Assembly (NCBI GenBank): GCA_003666385.1
Contig: QPIN01000059.1
Location: 24,990 to 88,989 of the forward strand
DNA from: Methylococcales symbiont of Hymedesmia sp. n. MRB-2018
Lineage (GTDB): Bacteria; Pseudomonadota; Gammaproteobacteria; Methylococcales; Methylomonadaceae
Direction: 5' to 3'
DNA: 64,000 nucleotides
The translations under genes and the position numbers were made by a program. Position 1 is the stretch's first letter; each line of letters opens with the position of its first letter. The notes below the pieces were generated by a model. That model was given only the letters and a program-made list of their open reading frames with translations, did no database searches and had not been told where the DNA came from. Below are positions 21,094-30,269 of the stretch, piece after piece.

Positions 21094-22167
21094 TCACACA
21101 GATACAATATTTCCATGTTCCACGTGAAACACCCTATAATCATTTAACATAGATAAATCACCAAAATTACCAAGTTCAGTTGTAGACATGAAAACCTGGC
21201 AGTTTAAGGCAGATAAGTAATCAAGTAGTTTAGCCTTGTTAAGAAAATCCAGTTCTGCTGTAAGATCATCAATAAGCAAGCTAACAGAACTCTCTTTCTG
21301 TATATTAATTAATTTAACTTGGGCCAGCTTTAAAGAAATCATTAACAGTTTAAGTTGCCCCCTGGAAACATAATCTTTAGCTAGGCGACCATCAACTAAA
21401 ACAGAAAAATCACCTCTGTGGGGGCCACTATGGCTAAAACCATATTTAAGATCTTTTGCAAGGTCTATCTGCATGGAATGTGCAAAACCATCAGAATCAT
21501 TCCAACCAGGAATATATTGAATTTCAATGTTTTTTAAATTAAGGAAAAAAACACTCAGTTCTAAGAATAAAGGTTGAAGTAGATCAAGATATGTCTTTCT
21601 ATAATTTGAGACTATTGTGCCGTACTCTGTTAGTTCGGTGTCCCAAACATGGAGTTGATCAACTTGCCTAGATTTTAATAATGAATTTCTTTGTTGTAAA
21701 ATTTTTTTATATTTGCGCCAACAGTTTAAAAATTTTTCATCCATATTAAACACCCCCCAATCTAAAAATTCACGTCTTAATTGAGGGCCCGCATCAATCA
21801 ACTTGTAACTTTTGGGGTGAATCAACAATATAGGTAGGGCATAAGCTAGTTCTGCTTTATGGCTATTGCTTTGGTTAATACGTATGTCACTTTTTTCCCC
21901 TTCTAGCCTTATGCCTAGATGAACTAAATCATTACTCTTTTGGATGATTTTACCTGAAACAATGAGCTGTTGTTTTTCAAACTGAATAACTTGTTTAATG
22001 TTCGTAGCTCTAAAAGAACGCGCCCTACCTAAAATAAAAATAGCTTCAAGTAACGAGCTTTTACCACTACCATTTTCTCCAGTAATTAAATTAATGGCTA
22101 ATGACGGTTCTATAGTTGCTTTGTTAATATTGCGCAGTGTAGATATCTCTAGTTTTTTTAAACTCAT
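21094..22167 (-). CDS. recF: RecF recombination mediator
   Basis: SMC-like ATPase that helps load RecA at gapped DNA through RecFOR. Walker A GENGSGKSS lies near residues 29-37, the ABC signature region YVSRGQLKLL near 270, and LLIDDLTAELD is the Walker B. The C-terminus FHVEHGN is common in RecF and its codons overlap a parS-like sequence. At 357 residues it is normal. It lies 15 bp downstream of dnaN in the classical dnaA-dnaN-recF-gyrB order. Confidence 0.96.
   Translation of the reverse strand: MSLKKLEISTLRNINKATIEPSLAINLITGENGSGKSSLLEAIFILGRARSFRATNIKQVIQFEKQQLIVSGKIIQKSNDLVHLGIRLEGEKSDIRINQSNSHKAELAYALPILLIHPKSYKLIDAGPQLRREFLDWGVFNMDEKFLNCWRKYKKILQQRNSLLKSRQVDQLHVWDTELTEYGTIVSNYRKTYLDLLQPLFLELSVFFLNLKNIEIQYIPGWNDSDGFAHSMQIDLAKDLKYGFSHSGPHRGDFSVLVDGRLAKDYVSRGQLKLLMISLKLAQVKLINIQKESSVSLLIDDLTAELDFLNKAKLLDYLSALNCQVFMSTTELGNFGDLSMLNDYRVFHVEHGNIVSV
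21116..21131. promoter_or_regulatory. parS-like site 2, inside recF
   Basis: TGTTCCACGTGAAACA matches the 16-bp consensus parS (TGTTNCACGTGAAACA) exactly. It lies within the last codons of recF and 40 bp from site 1, so the pair could seed ParB loading. ParB and its ParA partner are not encoded next to it. Confidence 0.8.
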
Positions 22168-22182
22168 AAGGAGAGATTAAAA

Positions 22183-23283
22183 TCACAAGCACATCGGCAT
22201 AACTATAAATTTGTATGGCTTGGGTTCGGGCTCGTCAATAAAACAACTACTTCCATTGCTGGCAATAGTTAATACGGCTAATTCAGAATCTAAATTGCTT
22301 ACAGCATCTAATAAATATTGGGCATTAAAGGCAATAGAAAATGGCTCATCATTGTACTCAATAATCAATTCTTCTTCTGCTTCATCGTGTTCAGGATTAT
22401 ATGAATTTAACTTAAGCAATCCCTTTGAGATCTGACAGCTAACACCTTTAAATTTTTCATTCGCTAGAATAGCAACACGGGTTAAGGCGTCTTTTAAAAC
22501 ATGTTTTTGAATATGAATTGAATTTAAAAAGGGTTGATCAAATACTTTATTAAAATCAGGATATTCCGCATCGACTAATTTAGCGGAAAAGATTAAGTTT
22601 TTAACCGATATTCTGATATTGCTGCTTGAAAACTGAATATCTAGTTCTGCTTCATCATCATCCAGCAACCGACTGAGTTCTAATACCCCTTTTCTGGGCA
22701 AAATAATACGGGCCTCATAACCCGTTGCAACCCCTATATTGTCTTCATAAAAGGATAAGCGATGCCCATCTGAAGCAACCAAATTTAAAGTGTTATTTGA
22801 AATATGTAATAACAAGCCATTGAGATAATAACGCACATCCTGATTACCCATACAAAAAACGGTTTTATCTAATGCAAATTTTAATGTTCCAGCATTGATT
22901 ACAAACTTATTTTCTAACTCAGCCTCAGAAAACTCAGGATAGTTATCTGCAGCTAAGGTAGATAAAGAAAACCTGCTTCTTCCAGAGATGATTTTTGCTT
23001 TATCGTCTTTGAGTTCAAATTTTATTATCGCTTCATCAGGTAATAACCTGACAATATCAAGGAGTTTCCTAGCAGGGACAGTGATTTCACCACTTTCACA
23101 TGAGTCTGGTTGAATCGTAGTAATTAACTGAATTTCAAGGTCTGTCCCTGTTAGAGTCAAAGTATTTTCTTTGATACAGATAAGAACATTAGACAGAATT
23201 GGCATAGTTTGTCTTTTTTCAATAACACCCACTATTTTTTGTAAGGGTGTTAATAAAAGCTCTCTATTAATAATAAATTTCAT
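22183..23283 (-). CDS. dnaN: DNA polymerase III beta sliding clamp
   Basis: Ring-shaped processivity clamp. At 366 residues it is the usual size with three repeated clamp domains. Recognisable are the N-terminus MKFIINRELLLTPLQKI, PILSNVL, LVASDGHRLSF in the middle domain and the C-terminal PYKFIVMPMCL ending. It lies between dnaA and recF; the 408-bp spacer to dnaA is longer than in many relatives and contains a family A MITE. Confidence 0.97.
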   Translation of the reverse strand: MKFIINRELLLTPLQKIVGVIEKRQTMPILSNVLICIKENTLTLTGTDLEIQLITTIQPDSCESGEITVPARKLLDIVRLLPDEAIIKFELKDDKAKIISGRSRFSLSTLAADNYPEFSEAELENKFVINAGTLKFALDKTVFCMGNQDVRYYLNGLLLHISNNTLNLVASDGHRLSFYEDNIGVATGYEARIILPRKGVLELSRLLDDDEAELDIQFSSSNIRISVKNLIFSAKLVDAEYPDFNKVFDQPFLNSIHIQKHVLKDALTRVAILANEKFKGVSCQISKGLLKLNSYNPEHDEAEEELIIEYNDEPFSIAFNAQYLLDAVSNLDSELAVLTIASNGSSCFIDEPEPKPYKFIVMPMCL

Positions 23284-23691
23284 AATTTATATTTAAAACC
23301 ATTATTGTTATTAGTACAAAAAAAACTGTTGGTAACTGATGTTTTTTTTGCATTATCAATTAATTATAGCCTTTAAATTTTGTTGATAAAAGCCTTTTAT
23401 CTTGTGACTTTCGTGTTTAATTTTAAACAGTGAAAATATAACACAACTAATCTACATTTTAACCCCGCGTAAAGCACAGCTTATTCACAGAGGACAAGAA
23501 CTTATGTAGCAATTAATATTAAGAGCCCTCAGCATAACTCTGGAAGGATAAAAAAGGTCAGCCAAAATAACGCACAATAGCTCACTATTACACTTGTATT
23601 TTGACTAAAATCTGAAAAATTCTATCACTTTTTCTCTCGTCCAGAGTTATGCTGAGTTCTCATTAAGTACAAAATCAATTTTTTCCTTGGC
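23284..23691. other. dnaA-dnaN spacer, candidate origin region
   Basis: AT-rich 408-bp spacer with no gene. It has one clear DnaA-box-like nonamer, TTATTCACA at 23481-23489, long A/T runs at 23300-23400 and a complete family A MITE at 23523-23661. Position between dnaA and dnaN is a known oriC location in some bacteria, but a single box is weak support. The dnaA-rpmH spacer (25018-25209) shows no box. Confidence 0.45.
23523..23661. repeat. MITE family A, complete copy
   Basis: A 139-bp element bounded by GAGCCCTCAGCATAACTCTG and its near-perfect inverse CCAGAGTTATGCTGAG..CTC. The inverted repeats continue inward into GGATAAAAAA. Flanked on both sides by ATTAA (23518-23522 and 23662-23666), a likely 5-bp target duplication. 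No coding capacity. Compared with the 46425 copy it lacks about 20 internal bases. Confidence 0.8.
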
Positions 23692-25017
23692 TCAATCAGA
23701 TAATGCTCTTAAAAGGTTTTGATAATCTTCTTCTACTTTGATATCTGACTCTTTAAGTGATTTTATTCGCTTACAGGCATTAATCACTGTTGTGTGATCT
23801 CTTCCACCAAAATACCCACCAATTTCAGGAAAACTATGGCTGGTTAATTCTCTAGCCAGACACATAGCGATTTGTCTAGGGCGTGTAATAGATTGTCTAC
23901 GGTTTTTAGAGGATAGGTCTGCAACCCTAATTTTGAAATATTGAGAGACTGTTTTTTGAATATTATCAATATTGACTAATTTATCTTGTAATGAAATCAA
24001 GTCATGTAGGGCTTCTTTGGTAAAATCCACTGTAATTTCTTTTCCCGTAAAATGGGCATTAGCGATAACGCGCCTTAGTGCACCTTCCAAGTCTCTAACA
24101 TTGGAAGAAATTCTTTTTCCAATAAAAAATGCAACTTCATGGGTTAAATCAATATTAACCTGATTGGCTTTTTTAATTAAGATAGCCGCTCTTGTTTCTA
24201 AATCTGGAGGTTCAATGGCAACAGGTAACCCCCAGACAAACCTAGATTTTAAGCGATCTTCTAAACCTTCAATTTCTTTAGGATATTTATCACAAGTTAA
24301 TACTACTTGGTGTTTTTTATCTAACAAATTATTAAAGGTGTGGAAAAACTCTTCTTGAGATCGTTCTTTTCCAGCTAAAAATTGAACATCATCAATTAAT
24401 AAAATATCAATACTGCGATAATATTTTTTAAAAGCATCAATGGAATTATGCTGAAAAGCCTGCACCATGTCTTGTACGAATTTTTCTGAATGTAAATAAA
24501 CAATATTCGCGCAAGGGTTTTTTTTAAGAACTGCATTACCTATAGCATGCATCAGATGGGTTTTACCTAGACCAGAGCTACCATAGATAAAAAGTGGATT
24601 GTATGATTTGCCTATATTTTTAGAAACCTGAAGCGAAGCTGCTTTTGCAAGTTGATTGGATTTACCCCCTACAAAACCATCAAAAGAAAAAGCCCTATTT
24701 AAAAAATTTGATTGTGTTTGATTGTTTTTTTTAGTGGTTGATTTTTTAGTTGAACCTGGTTGAGAGCGTGGTGCTGGGCTTTTAGAACCAATTTCGAACT
24801 GTATAACAAGGGAGCCATTAGAAAACTCATAAACCACATCTTCAATTTTTTGTAAAAAATGTTGTTTAACGTGATCAATAATGAATCGGTTTGGGGCCAA
24901 TAATTTTAGTTGCTTATTTTTTTCTATGGCTTGTAATGGTCTTATCCAAGTACTAAAATCATTGGAAGGCATTGCATTTTCAAGTTTGGATAAGCAGTGT
25001 TTCCAAATAGAACTCAT
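23692..25017 (-). CDS. dnaA: replication initiator DnaA
   Basis: AAA+ protein that binds DnaA boxes and opens oriC. Domain I begins MSSIWKHCLSKLE, then comes the variable linker. Walker A GSSGLGKTH is near residue 145, Walker B LLIDDVQFLAGK, the arginine-finger region RLKSRF, and the C-terminal DNA-binding GGRDHTTVINACKRI. Start at 25017 is chosen because it aligns with DnaA starts; the frame is open to a TTG at 25056. About 441 residues. It is the first gene of the minus-strand replication cluster. Confidence 0.96.
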   Translation of the reverse strand: MSSIWKHCLSKLENAMPSNDFSTWIRPLQAIEKNKQLKLLAPNRFIIDHVKQHFLQKIEDVVYEFSNGSLVIQFEIGSKSPAPRSQPGSTKKSTTKKNNQTQSNFLNRAFSFDGFVGGKSNQLAKAASLQVSKNIGKSYNPLFIYGSSGLGKTHLMHAIGNAVLKKNPCANIVYLHSEKFVQDMVQAFQHNSIDAFKKYYRSIDILLIDDVQFLAGKERSQEEFFHTFNNLLDKKHQVVLTCDKYPKEIEGLEDRLKSRFVWGLPVAIEPPDLETRAAILIKKANQVNIDLTHEVAFFIGKRISSNVRDLEGALRRVIANAHFTGKEITVDFTKEALHDLISLQDKLVNIDNIQKTVSQYFKIRVADLSSKNRRQSITRPRQIAMCLARELTSHSFPEIGGYFGGRDHTTVINACKRIKSLKESDIKVEEDYQNLLRALSD

Positions 25018-25089
25018 TTTAGCGACATTTTTTAAGGTTGATGGATAGTTAAACAATTACCATATAAATACCAAGCAATAACATTGTTG

Positions 25090-25098
25090 TGGTATAAT
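25090..25098 (+). promoter_or_regulatory. extended -10 promoter for rpmH
   Basis: TGGTATAAT, an extended -10 element with no clear -35, 111 bp before the rpmH start codon. The same motif ends the dispersed repeat before pgi and the carbonic anhydrase gene. Confidence 0.45.
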
Positions 25099-25209
25099 AT
25101 CTGGTTAATTTTGGTTAAATGTAATTGACGAAATGCATTTTTTTATTTTATCATCCATCGTCTTTTTTATCCGTATTTTTGTTTAAACAATTTTTTAGGG
25201 CATTAACCA

Positions 25210-25344
25210 ATGAAAAGAACTTATCAACCCAGTAAAATTAAACGCGCAAGAACGCATGGTTTTCGTGCAAGAATGGCAACCAAGGGCGGTCGCAGAGTGA
25301 TTAATGCTCGTAGGGCAAAAGGTCGTGCAGCATTAACCGTGTAA
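25210..25344 (+). CDS. rpmH: 50S ribosomal protein L34
   Basis: A 44-residue, very basic protein beginning [20 protein letters not shown], with [18 protein letters not shown], the invariant L34 pattern. Component of the large ribosomal subunit. Its stop codon touches the rnpA start, the standard rpmH-rnpA arrangement beside the origin. Confidence 0.98.
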   Translation: MKRTYQPSKIKRARTHGFRARMATKGGRRVINARRAKGRAALTV

Positions 25345-25713
25345 TTGATCACTGAAAGTTATGGTTTACCTACTCAGTTAAGACTAGGAAAACCTGCTGA
25401 ATATAGAAAAGTATTTGAAAACCCAGCAAGGTCGACAGATAGTTTTTTTACCTTACTGGCTATAAAAAATGATTATGATCACCCCAGATTGGGGCTTGCA
25501 ATTGCTAAGAAAAATATAAAAAAAGCAGTTACAAGAAATTTGATTAAAAGGGCTGTTAGGGAAAACTTTAGACAACAACAACATCAACTCATAAATATTG
25601 ATATTGTTGTTTTGGCTAGAAGAGATGCTGCTAATGCATCATCTGATTTATTAAAAAAGTCATTAGATAAACATTGGCTTAGACTGGTAAACAGATGCAA
25701 CACCTACTCATAA
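25345..25713 (+). CDS. rnpA: ribonuclease P protein component
   Basis: Protein subunit of RNase P, which matures tRNA 5' ends. The family signature is visible in [21 protein letters not shown]. The 122-residue frame starts with TTG immediately after the rpmH stop; no ATG is available before the conserved part. The 3' end overlaps yidD by 19 bp. Confidence 0.95.
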   Translation: MITESYGLPTQLRLGKPAEYRKVFENPARSTDSFFTLLAIKNDYDHPRLGLAIAKKNIKKAVTRNLIKRAVRENFRQQQHQLINIDIVVLARRDAANASSDLLKKSLDKHWLRLVNRCNTYS

Positions 25714-25934
25714 ACCTTATAAAGTTTTATAAATATTTTATAAGTCCTTTACTTGGAAATAGATGTCGTTTTTATCCAGGTTGTTCAAGTTACGGTCTGG
25801 AGGCCATTCAGCTTCATGGTGCGCTCAAAGGTTCATACCTTACACTTAGAAGATTATTAAAATGTCACCCCTTCCATGAGGGTGGAATTGACCTTGTTCC
25901 AGAAAAATTGGTAAATAAAAAATGGAAAACATGA
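25695..25934 (+). CDS. yidD: membrane protein insertion efficiency factor YidD
   Basis: A 79-residue protein with the DUF37/YidD signature [16 protein letters not shown] and ..[16 protein letters not shown]. It sits at the inner membrane and aids YidC-dependent insertion. It overlaps rnpA at its 5' end and yidC at its 3' end, as in most proteobacteria. Confidence 0.96.
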   Translation: MQHLLINLIKFYKYFISPLLGNRCRFYPGCSSYGLEAIQLHGALKGSYLTLRRLLKCHPFHEGGIDLVPEKLVNKKWKT

Positions 25935-27622
25935 GAGTTCTACTAGTCCTTGCCTTTATGATGACTTCTTATTTGATATGGGAAGCTTGGCAATTAGATT
26001 ATGCTCCCAAGCCTGTCACTAATGTATCAGAACTACCGGTTATCAATGATTCAGATGGAGATTTACCCGTAGCTGGTAATGTTCAAAATATTACTACAAA
26101 TAAAAATGCTGAAGTAGTACCGATGCTTGAAGCTCCTACAGATAAGATTATTACTGTAGTCACCGATGTCTTTTCTCTTGAAATAGATACCAAAGGGGGA
26201 ACAATACGTAATCTAGATCTATTACAACATCCGCGTGAAAAAGTGAATACAGTTGTTAATGATTTACGTGCAATGATTGGTCTGGATGCGGAAGAAAAAG
26301 ACGAAAGGCCTGTTAGACTATTTAATGGTAATACAGAAAAATTATTTTTAGCGCAGAGTGGTTTAATTGCTAATAATGGTTCTTCTTCAGCACCTAATCA
26401 TAATGCCTTATTTAGTTCTGATAAAGATCAATATGCATTGGCAATTGGAGAGGATAGTTTGTCTGTGCCCTTATATTGGCAAAATAAAGAGGGCCTGGTG
26501 GTCACAAAAACCTATGTTTTTACTCGTGGTAGTTATGATATTGGTGTTAATCAGACAGTCAATAATAACTCAACAAAAGCGTGGTCGGGTAGACAATATG
26601 CACAATTAATGAGAGTACCTTTTGTTGATGACAAAGGTAATACTTTTATAAGAACTTATGCGGGTGGGGTTGTTTACACGGCTGAAGACCTATATCAAAA
26701 AATTGATTATGAGGAAATGGAAGATGAAGACCTAAGCGTTTCAACTTTAGGGGGTTGGAGTGCAATGATTCAGCATTATTTTGCTTCTGCATGGATACCC
26801 CCAGTAGATCAGAAAAATCATTTTTATACCAAAAAATCAAAAGGTTTTCGTTATGTTATTGGCTCTTATTCGCCTGCATTTGAGGTGACCCCACAAACAG
26901 AAAGCGTATTTACTTCGCATTTATTTGCTGGACCAAAAATTCAGCCAATGATGGAAGCGATAGCACCAGGATTAGAATTAACAGTTGATTATGGCTGGCT
27001 GACGATTATTGGTAAGCCTATTTATTGGTTACTTAATCAAATACACGGGTATATAGGCAACTGGGGCTTATCTATTTTGGGTGTTACCTTATGCATTAAA
27101 TTATTATTTTTTAAATTATCTCAAGCCAGTTTTCGTTCTATGGCGAAGATGCGCAAGATTCAACCGCGTCTTAAAGAACTCAAAGATAAATTTGAAGATG
27201 ATAGACAGCGTTTCAATACTGAGATGATGGCGATGTATAAAAGGGAAAAGGTTAACCCAATGGGCGGCTGTCTTCCGATTTTAGTACAAATCCCCGTGTT
27301 TATATCATTATATTGGGTGTTGATTGAAACCGTTGAATTGCGTCAAGCAGGTTTGACCTTATGGATTCAGGACTTATCTGCACAAGACCCGTTCTTTGTG
27401 TTGCCAGTGATTATGGGTATCACCATGAAACTTCAACAAAGTTTAAATCCTGCCCCCATTGATCCATTACAAGCAAAAGTAATGAGAATGTTTCCTATTA
27501 TTTTCACCGTTTTCTTCCTGTTTTTCCCTGCGGGTTTGGTATTTTACTGGGTATGTAATAATACTTTATCATTCCTTCAGCAGTGGTATATCACCCGACA
27601 AATTGAAGCCGAAGAAAATTAA
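25922..27622 (+). CDS. yidC: membrane insertase YidC
   Basis: Inner-membrane insertase acting alone or with Sec. N-terminal anchor ([18 protein letters not shown]), a large periplasmic beta domain of about 300 residues, then the conserved insertase core from about residue 365 with [40 protein letters not shown] and [20 protein letters not shown]. The 566-residue length is typical of gram-negative YidC. Confidence 0.97.
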   Translation: MENMRVLLVLAFMMTSYLIWEAWQLDYAPKPVTNVSELPVINDSDGDLPVAGNVQNITTNKNAEVVPMLEAPTDKIITVVTDVFSLEIDTKGGTIRNLDLLQHPREKVNTVVNDLRAMIGLDAEEKDERPVRLFNGNTEKLFLAQSGLIANNGSSSAPNHNALFSSDKDQYALAIGEDSLSVPLYWQNKEGLVVTKTYVFTRGSYDIGVNQTVNNNSTKAWSGRQYAQLMRVPFVDDKGNTFIRTYAGGVVYTAEDLYQKIDYEEMEDEDLSVSTLGGWSAMIQHYFASAWIPPVDQKNHFYTKKSKGFRYVIGSYSPAFEVTPQTESVFTSHLFAGPKIQPMMEAIAPGLELTVDYGWLTIIGKPIYWLLNQIHGYIGNWGLSILGVTLCIKLLFFKLSQASFRSMAKMRKIQPRLKELKDKFEDDRQRFNTEMMAMYKREKVNPMGGCLPILVQIPVFISLYWVLIETVELRQAGLTLWIQDLSAQDPFFVLPVIMGITMKLQQSLNPAPIDPLQAKVMRMFPIIFTVFFLFFPAGLVFYWVCNNTLSFLQQWYITRQIEAEEN

Positions 27623-27631
27623 TTTGTTTTT

Positions 27632-27670
27632 ATGCTACCAAGTTAGCTAAATTGATTGGCTTGGTAGCAT
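27632..27670 (+). terminator. hairpin between yidC and mnmE
   Basis: Perfect 10-bp inverted repeat ATGCTACCAA/TTGGTAGCAT with a 19-nt loop, followed by AAGTGTTTTAATT. It could be a terminator or attenuator that lowers read-through into mnmE. Confidence 0.5.
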
Positions 27671-27687
27671 AAGTGTTTTAATTCCCC

Positions 27688-29031
27688 GTGCAATACAATA
27701 TTTTAGATACTATCGCTGCAATTTCCACGCCACCAGGTAATGGTGGTGTTGGTATTATCAGGATTTCAGGTTGTTTAGCAATTCAGATTGCTAAACAACT
27801 GACCACAAAATCATTTCTTCCTAGACAAGCTTTATTTGCTTCATTTAAAGATCAAGACAGCTCTGTTATTGATTCAGGTATTCTTCTGTTTTTTCCTAAC
27901 CCTTCTTCCTATACAGGAGAAGATACTATCGAATTACAAGGACATGGTGGAACGGTTGTTTTAGATATGTTGCTAAGAAGAGTACTAAGTTTAGGTGCCC
28001 GGCTGGCTAAACCAGGTGAATTTACAGAACGCGCATTTCTCAACAATAAATTGGATTTAGCACAAGCAGAAGCAGTTGCTGATTTAATAGAAAGCAGTAC
28101 AGAACAATCCGTACGTTCTTCACAAAAGTCCATGCAAGGTGTGTTTTCAAAACAGATTAATGAACTGGTTGACCAACTTACTGAGTTGAGAATGTATGTG
28201 GAAGCCGCCATAGACTTTGTTGACGAAGAAATTGATTTTTTATCCGATGGTATTGTGGCAAATAAAATCAATGAAATTTCTGAGAAAATTTATAAGATAC
28301 AAAAAACTGCACAACAGGGACGATTATTACGTGACGGGATGACTATTGTTTTAGCGGGTAAACCGAATGTGGGTAAATCGAGTTTGCTCAATGTATTGGC
28401 AGGACATGAGGTTGCTATTGTGACTGAAGTAGCAGGGACCACAAGAGATATATTGAAAGAACGAATACAAATTGATGGTATGCCACTACATATAATTGAT
28501 ACTGCTGGTTTAAGGGAAAGTGACAATATAGTAGAAAAAGAAGGCATACGCAGAGCCCATGAACAAATTAGGCAGGCCGATAAAATCTTATTAATTATAG
28601 ATAGTACAGATCCAGAAACTGAATCGATTGTTAATACCTTGCCAAGGGATTTGGATATTACTAAAGTTTATAACAAGATTGACCTGTCTGGAATAGAACC
28701 TAAAATCATTGAGTCGGATCATCAAAGCGAAATTTATTTGTCAGTAAAACAACAAATAGGTATTGAATTATTAACTAATCATTTGAAAAACAGTGTGGGT
28801 TTTAAGGGTGAGTCAGACGATGTTTTTATAGCCAGAATAAGACATATAGAAGCACTAAATTCAGCTCAAAACCATGTAGAAGATGCAAAACTACAACTAC
28901 AAAATCAGGCGGGTGAATTAGTAGCAGAAGATTTAAGCCAAGCTCAAAATAGCCTAGCAGAAATTACCGGAGTATTTAGTTCTGATGATTTGTTGGGTAA
29001 GATTTTTAGTTCTTTTTGTATTGGAAAGTAA
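27688..29031 (+). CDS. mnmE: tRNA modification GTPase MnmE
   Basis: With MnmG it adds the aminomethyl group at U34 of tRNAs reading NNA/NNG codons. Seen: N-terminal TrmE domain (ISTPPGNGGVGIIRISG), the embedded G domain with GKPNVGKSSL, the G3 DTAGLRE, and the invariant C-terminal FCIGK with the functional cysteine. The start codon is GTG. About 447 residues, full length. It follows yidC across a hairpin. Confidence 0.97.
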   Translation: MQYNILDTIAAISTPPGNGGVGIIRISGCLAIQIAKQLTTKSFLPRQALFASFKDQDSSVIDSGILLFFPNPSSYTGEDTIELQGHGGTVVLDMLLRRVLSLGARLAKPGEFTERAFLNNKLDLAQAEAVADLIESSTEQSVRSSQKSMQGVFSKQINELVDQLTELRMYVEAAIDFVDEEIDFLSDGIVANKINEISEKIYKIQKTAQQGRLLRDGMTIVLAGKPNVGKSSLLNVLAGHEVAIVTEVAGTTRDILKERIQIDGMPLHIIDTAGLRESDNIVEKEGIRRAHEQIRQADKILLIIDSTDPETESIVNTLPRDLDITKVYNKIDLSGIEPKIIESDHQSEIYLSVKQQIGIELLTNHLKNSVGFKGESDDVFIARIRHIEALNSAQNHVEDAKLQLQNQAGELVAEDLSQAQNSLAEITGVFSSDDLLGKIFSSFCIGK

Positions 29032-29058
29032 ACAATTATTTATTTTAAAATCTAATGG

Positions 29059-29144
29059 GCTCTCGTCAATAAACTATAAGCCATTGAAAAACATATAAAA
29101 ATATATTGATACAGGGTGGGTTTTTTGGGTTACTCTGGTATAAT
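29059..29144 (+). repeat. dispersed promoter-bearing repeat, copy 2
   Basis: Starts GCTCTCGTCAATAAACTATA and ends TGGTATAAT at 29136-29144, matching the copy at 5876-5963 in both conserved blocks and in length within 2 bp. The extended -10 lies 26 bp before the carbonic anhydrase ATG, so this repeat probably provides its promoter. Confidence 0.65.
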
Positions 29145-29170
29145 ATGTAAAATTGCAATCATTTTTAATT

Positions 29171-29863
29171 ATGAAGTATTTAAAAAAACTCTACGAAAAT
29201 AATATCGAATGGGCTAAACGTATCAACCAGGAAAGACCCACGTTTTTTTCTGATTTATCTAAGCAGCAGTCGCCAGATTACTTGTGGATAGGCTGTTCGG
29301 ATAGTCGGGTTGTTTCTGAACAATTAGTAGGCTTGCAACCAGGGGAGTTATTTGTTCATCGTAATATTGCTAATGTCGTAGTGCCTACTGACCTGAATTG
29401 TTTGTCAGTCATTCAATATGCCGTAGAAATCTTAAAGGTTAAGCATATCATTGTCTGTGGTCATTATGGTTGTGGAGGCGTTTTAGCATCTATGCAATCT
29501 ATAGAACATGGCTTGATAGATAACTGGCTCTGTCACATTAAAAATGTACATCAAAAACATCAGCATGAGCTACAAGAATACAGCGATGAAACTGAGCGTT
29601 TAGATAGATTATGTGAATTGAATGTGATTGAACAGGTAAAAAATATTTGTCACACTACCGTGGTACAAAGAGCCTGGCGCAATAGCAAGGAAATCAGCGT
29701 GCATGGCTGTATTTATACACTGGAGACAGGTATTCTCAAAGATTTGAATGTTCGTTATAGTCAAATGCAAGACTTAAATGATATTTTTCAACTAAGAAAA
29801 GCTAAAAAAAATGTGTATAAAGCCAATATAACTGTGATGGAAACAGATTATGAAGGTCGGTAA
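29171..29863 (+). CDS. can: beta-class carbonic anhydrase
   Basis: Interconverts CO2 and bicarbonate in the cytoplasm. Zinc ligands and the catalytic dyad are visible: GCSDSRV (Cys42, Asp44, Arg46) and GHYGCGG (His98, Cys101). About 230 residues. ATG at 29171 is preferred to a TTG at 29153 because it aligns with the family start. Preceded by the promoter-bearing repeat. Supplying bicarbonate for anaplerotic carboxylation is its likely role. Confidence 0.93.
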   Translation: MKYLKKLYENNIEWAKRINQERPTFFSDLSKQQSPDYLWIGCSDSRVVSEQLVGLQPGELFVHRNIANVVVPTDLNCLSVIQYAVEILKVKHIIVCGHYGCGGVLASMQSIEHGLIDNWLCHIKNVHQKHQHELQEYSDETERLDRLCELNVIEQVKNICHTTVVQRAWRNSKEISVHGCIYTLETGILKDLNVRYSQMQDLNDIFQLRKAKKNVYKANITVMETDYEGR

Positions 29864-29979
29864 AAAGGGCGGGCTAAACTAGGTGGTGCGTTTATGATGC
29901 GAACGCAAGACTTATCAAAATAATAGTCGTAAGCTTATCAGTATATGATCTCAGGATTCTTGTTATAATTAACTAAAAG

Positions 29980-30055
29980 TCCCCGTAGCATAATTGGACA
30001 ATGCAATCCCCTCCTAAGGGATAGACTGGCGGTTCGACTCCGTCCGGGGACGCCA
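29980..30055 (+). tRNA. tRNA-Arg (CCT)
   Basis: Folds as a complete cloverleaf: acceptor GTCCCCG/CGGGGAC, anticodon stem ATCCC/GGGAT with loop CTCCTAA (anticodon CCT), T-loop TTCGACT, and an encoded CCA end. An extended -10 (TGTTATAAT, ending 29970) lies 9 bp upstream. Confidence 0.95.
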
Positions 30056-30080
30056 TATAAAGTATGGATTTAGGAATATC

Positions 30081-30112
30081 CTCGTTCCCACACGCTCCTA
30101 TGTGGGAACGAG
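30081..30112. repeat. REP-like palindrome
   Basis: Perfect 12-bp stem CTCGTTCCCACA/TGTGGGAACGAG around an 8-nt loop, just after tRNA-Arg. It has no T-tract, so it looks like a dispersed REP-type hairpin more than a terminator. Confidence 0.55.
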
Positions 30113-30158
30113 AAAACTGCTGAGACTCTTACAAAACTCCAGACTATAGAGTGATAGT

Positions 30159-30187
30159 GTTGGGTTACATGCTTTTTGTAACCCAAC
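30159..30187. repeat. GTAACCC palindrome
   Basis: Perfect 11-bp stem GTTGGGTTACA/TGTAACCCAAC. A variant (TTGGGTTACG/CGTAACCCAA) occurs at 37952-37978, so this is a dispersed repeat. Confidence 0.55.
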
Positions 30188-30269
30188 TAAGAACATTTTT
30201 CACTTTTGTTAGTTTTGCAGGTAGATCTGCTAATTCCAGTATAATTTTTTTTTGTTATCCATTTTAACC

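Noticed and set aside
25018..25209. dnaA-rpmH spacer as oriC
   Set aside because: No TTATNCACA nonamer is visible on either strand, only a promoter motif for rpmH; position alone does not support the call.
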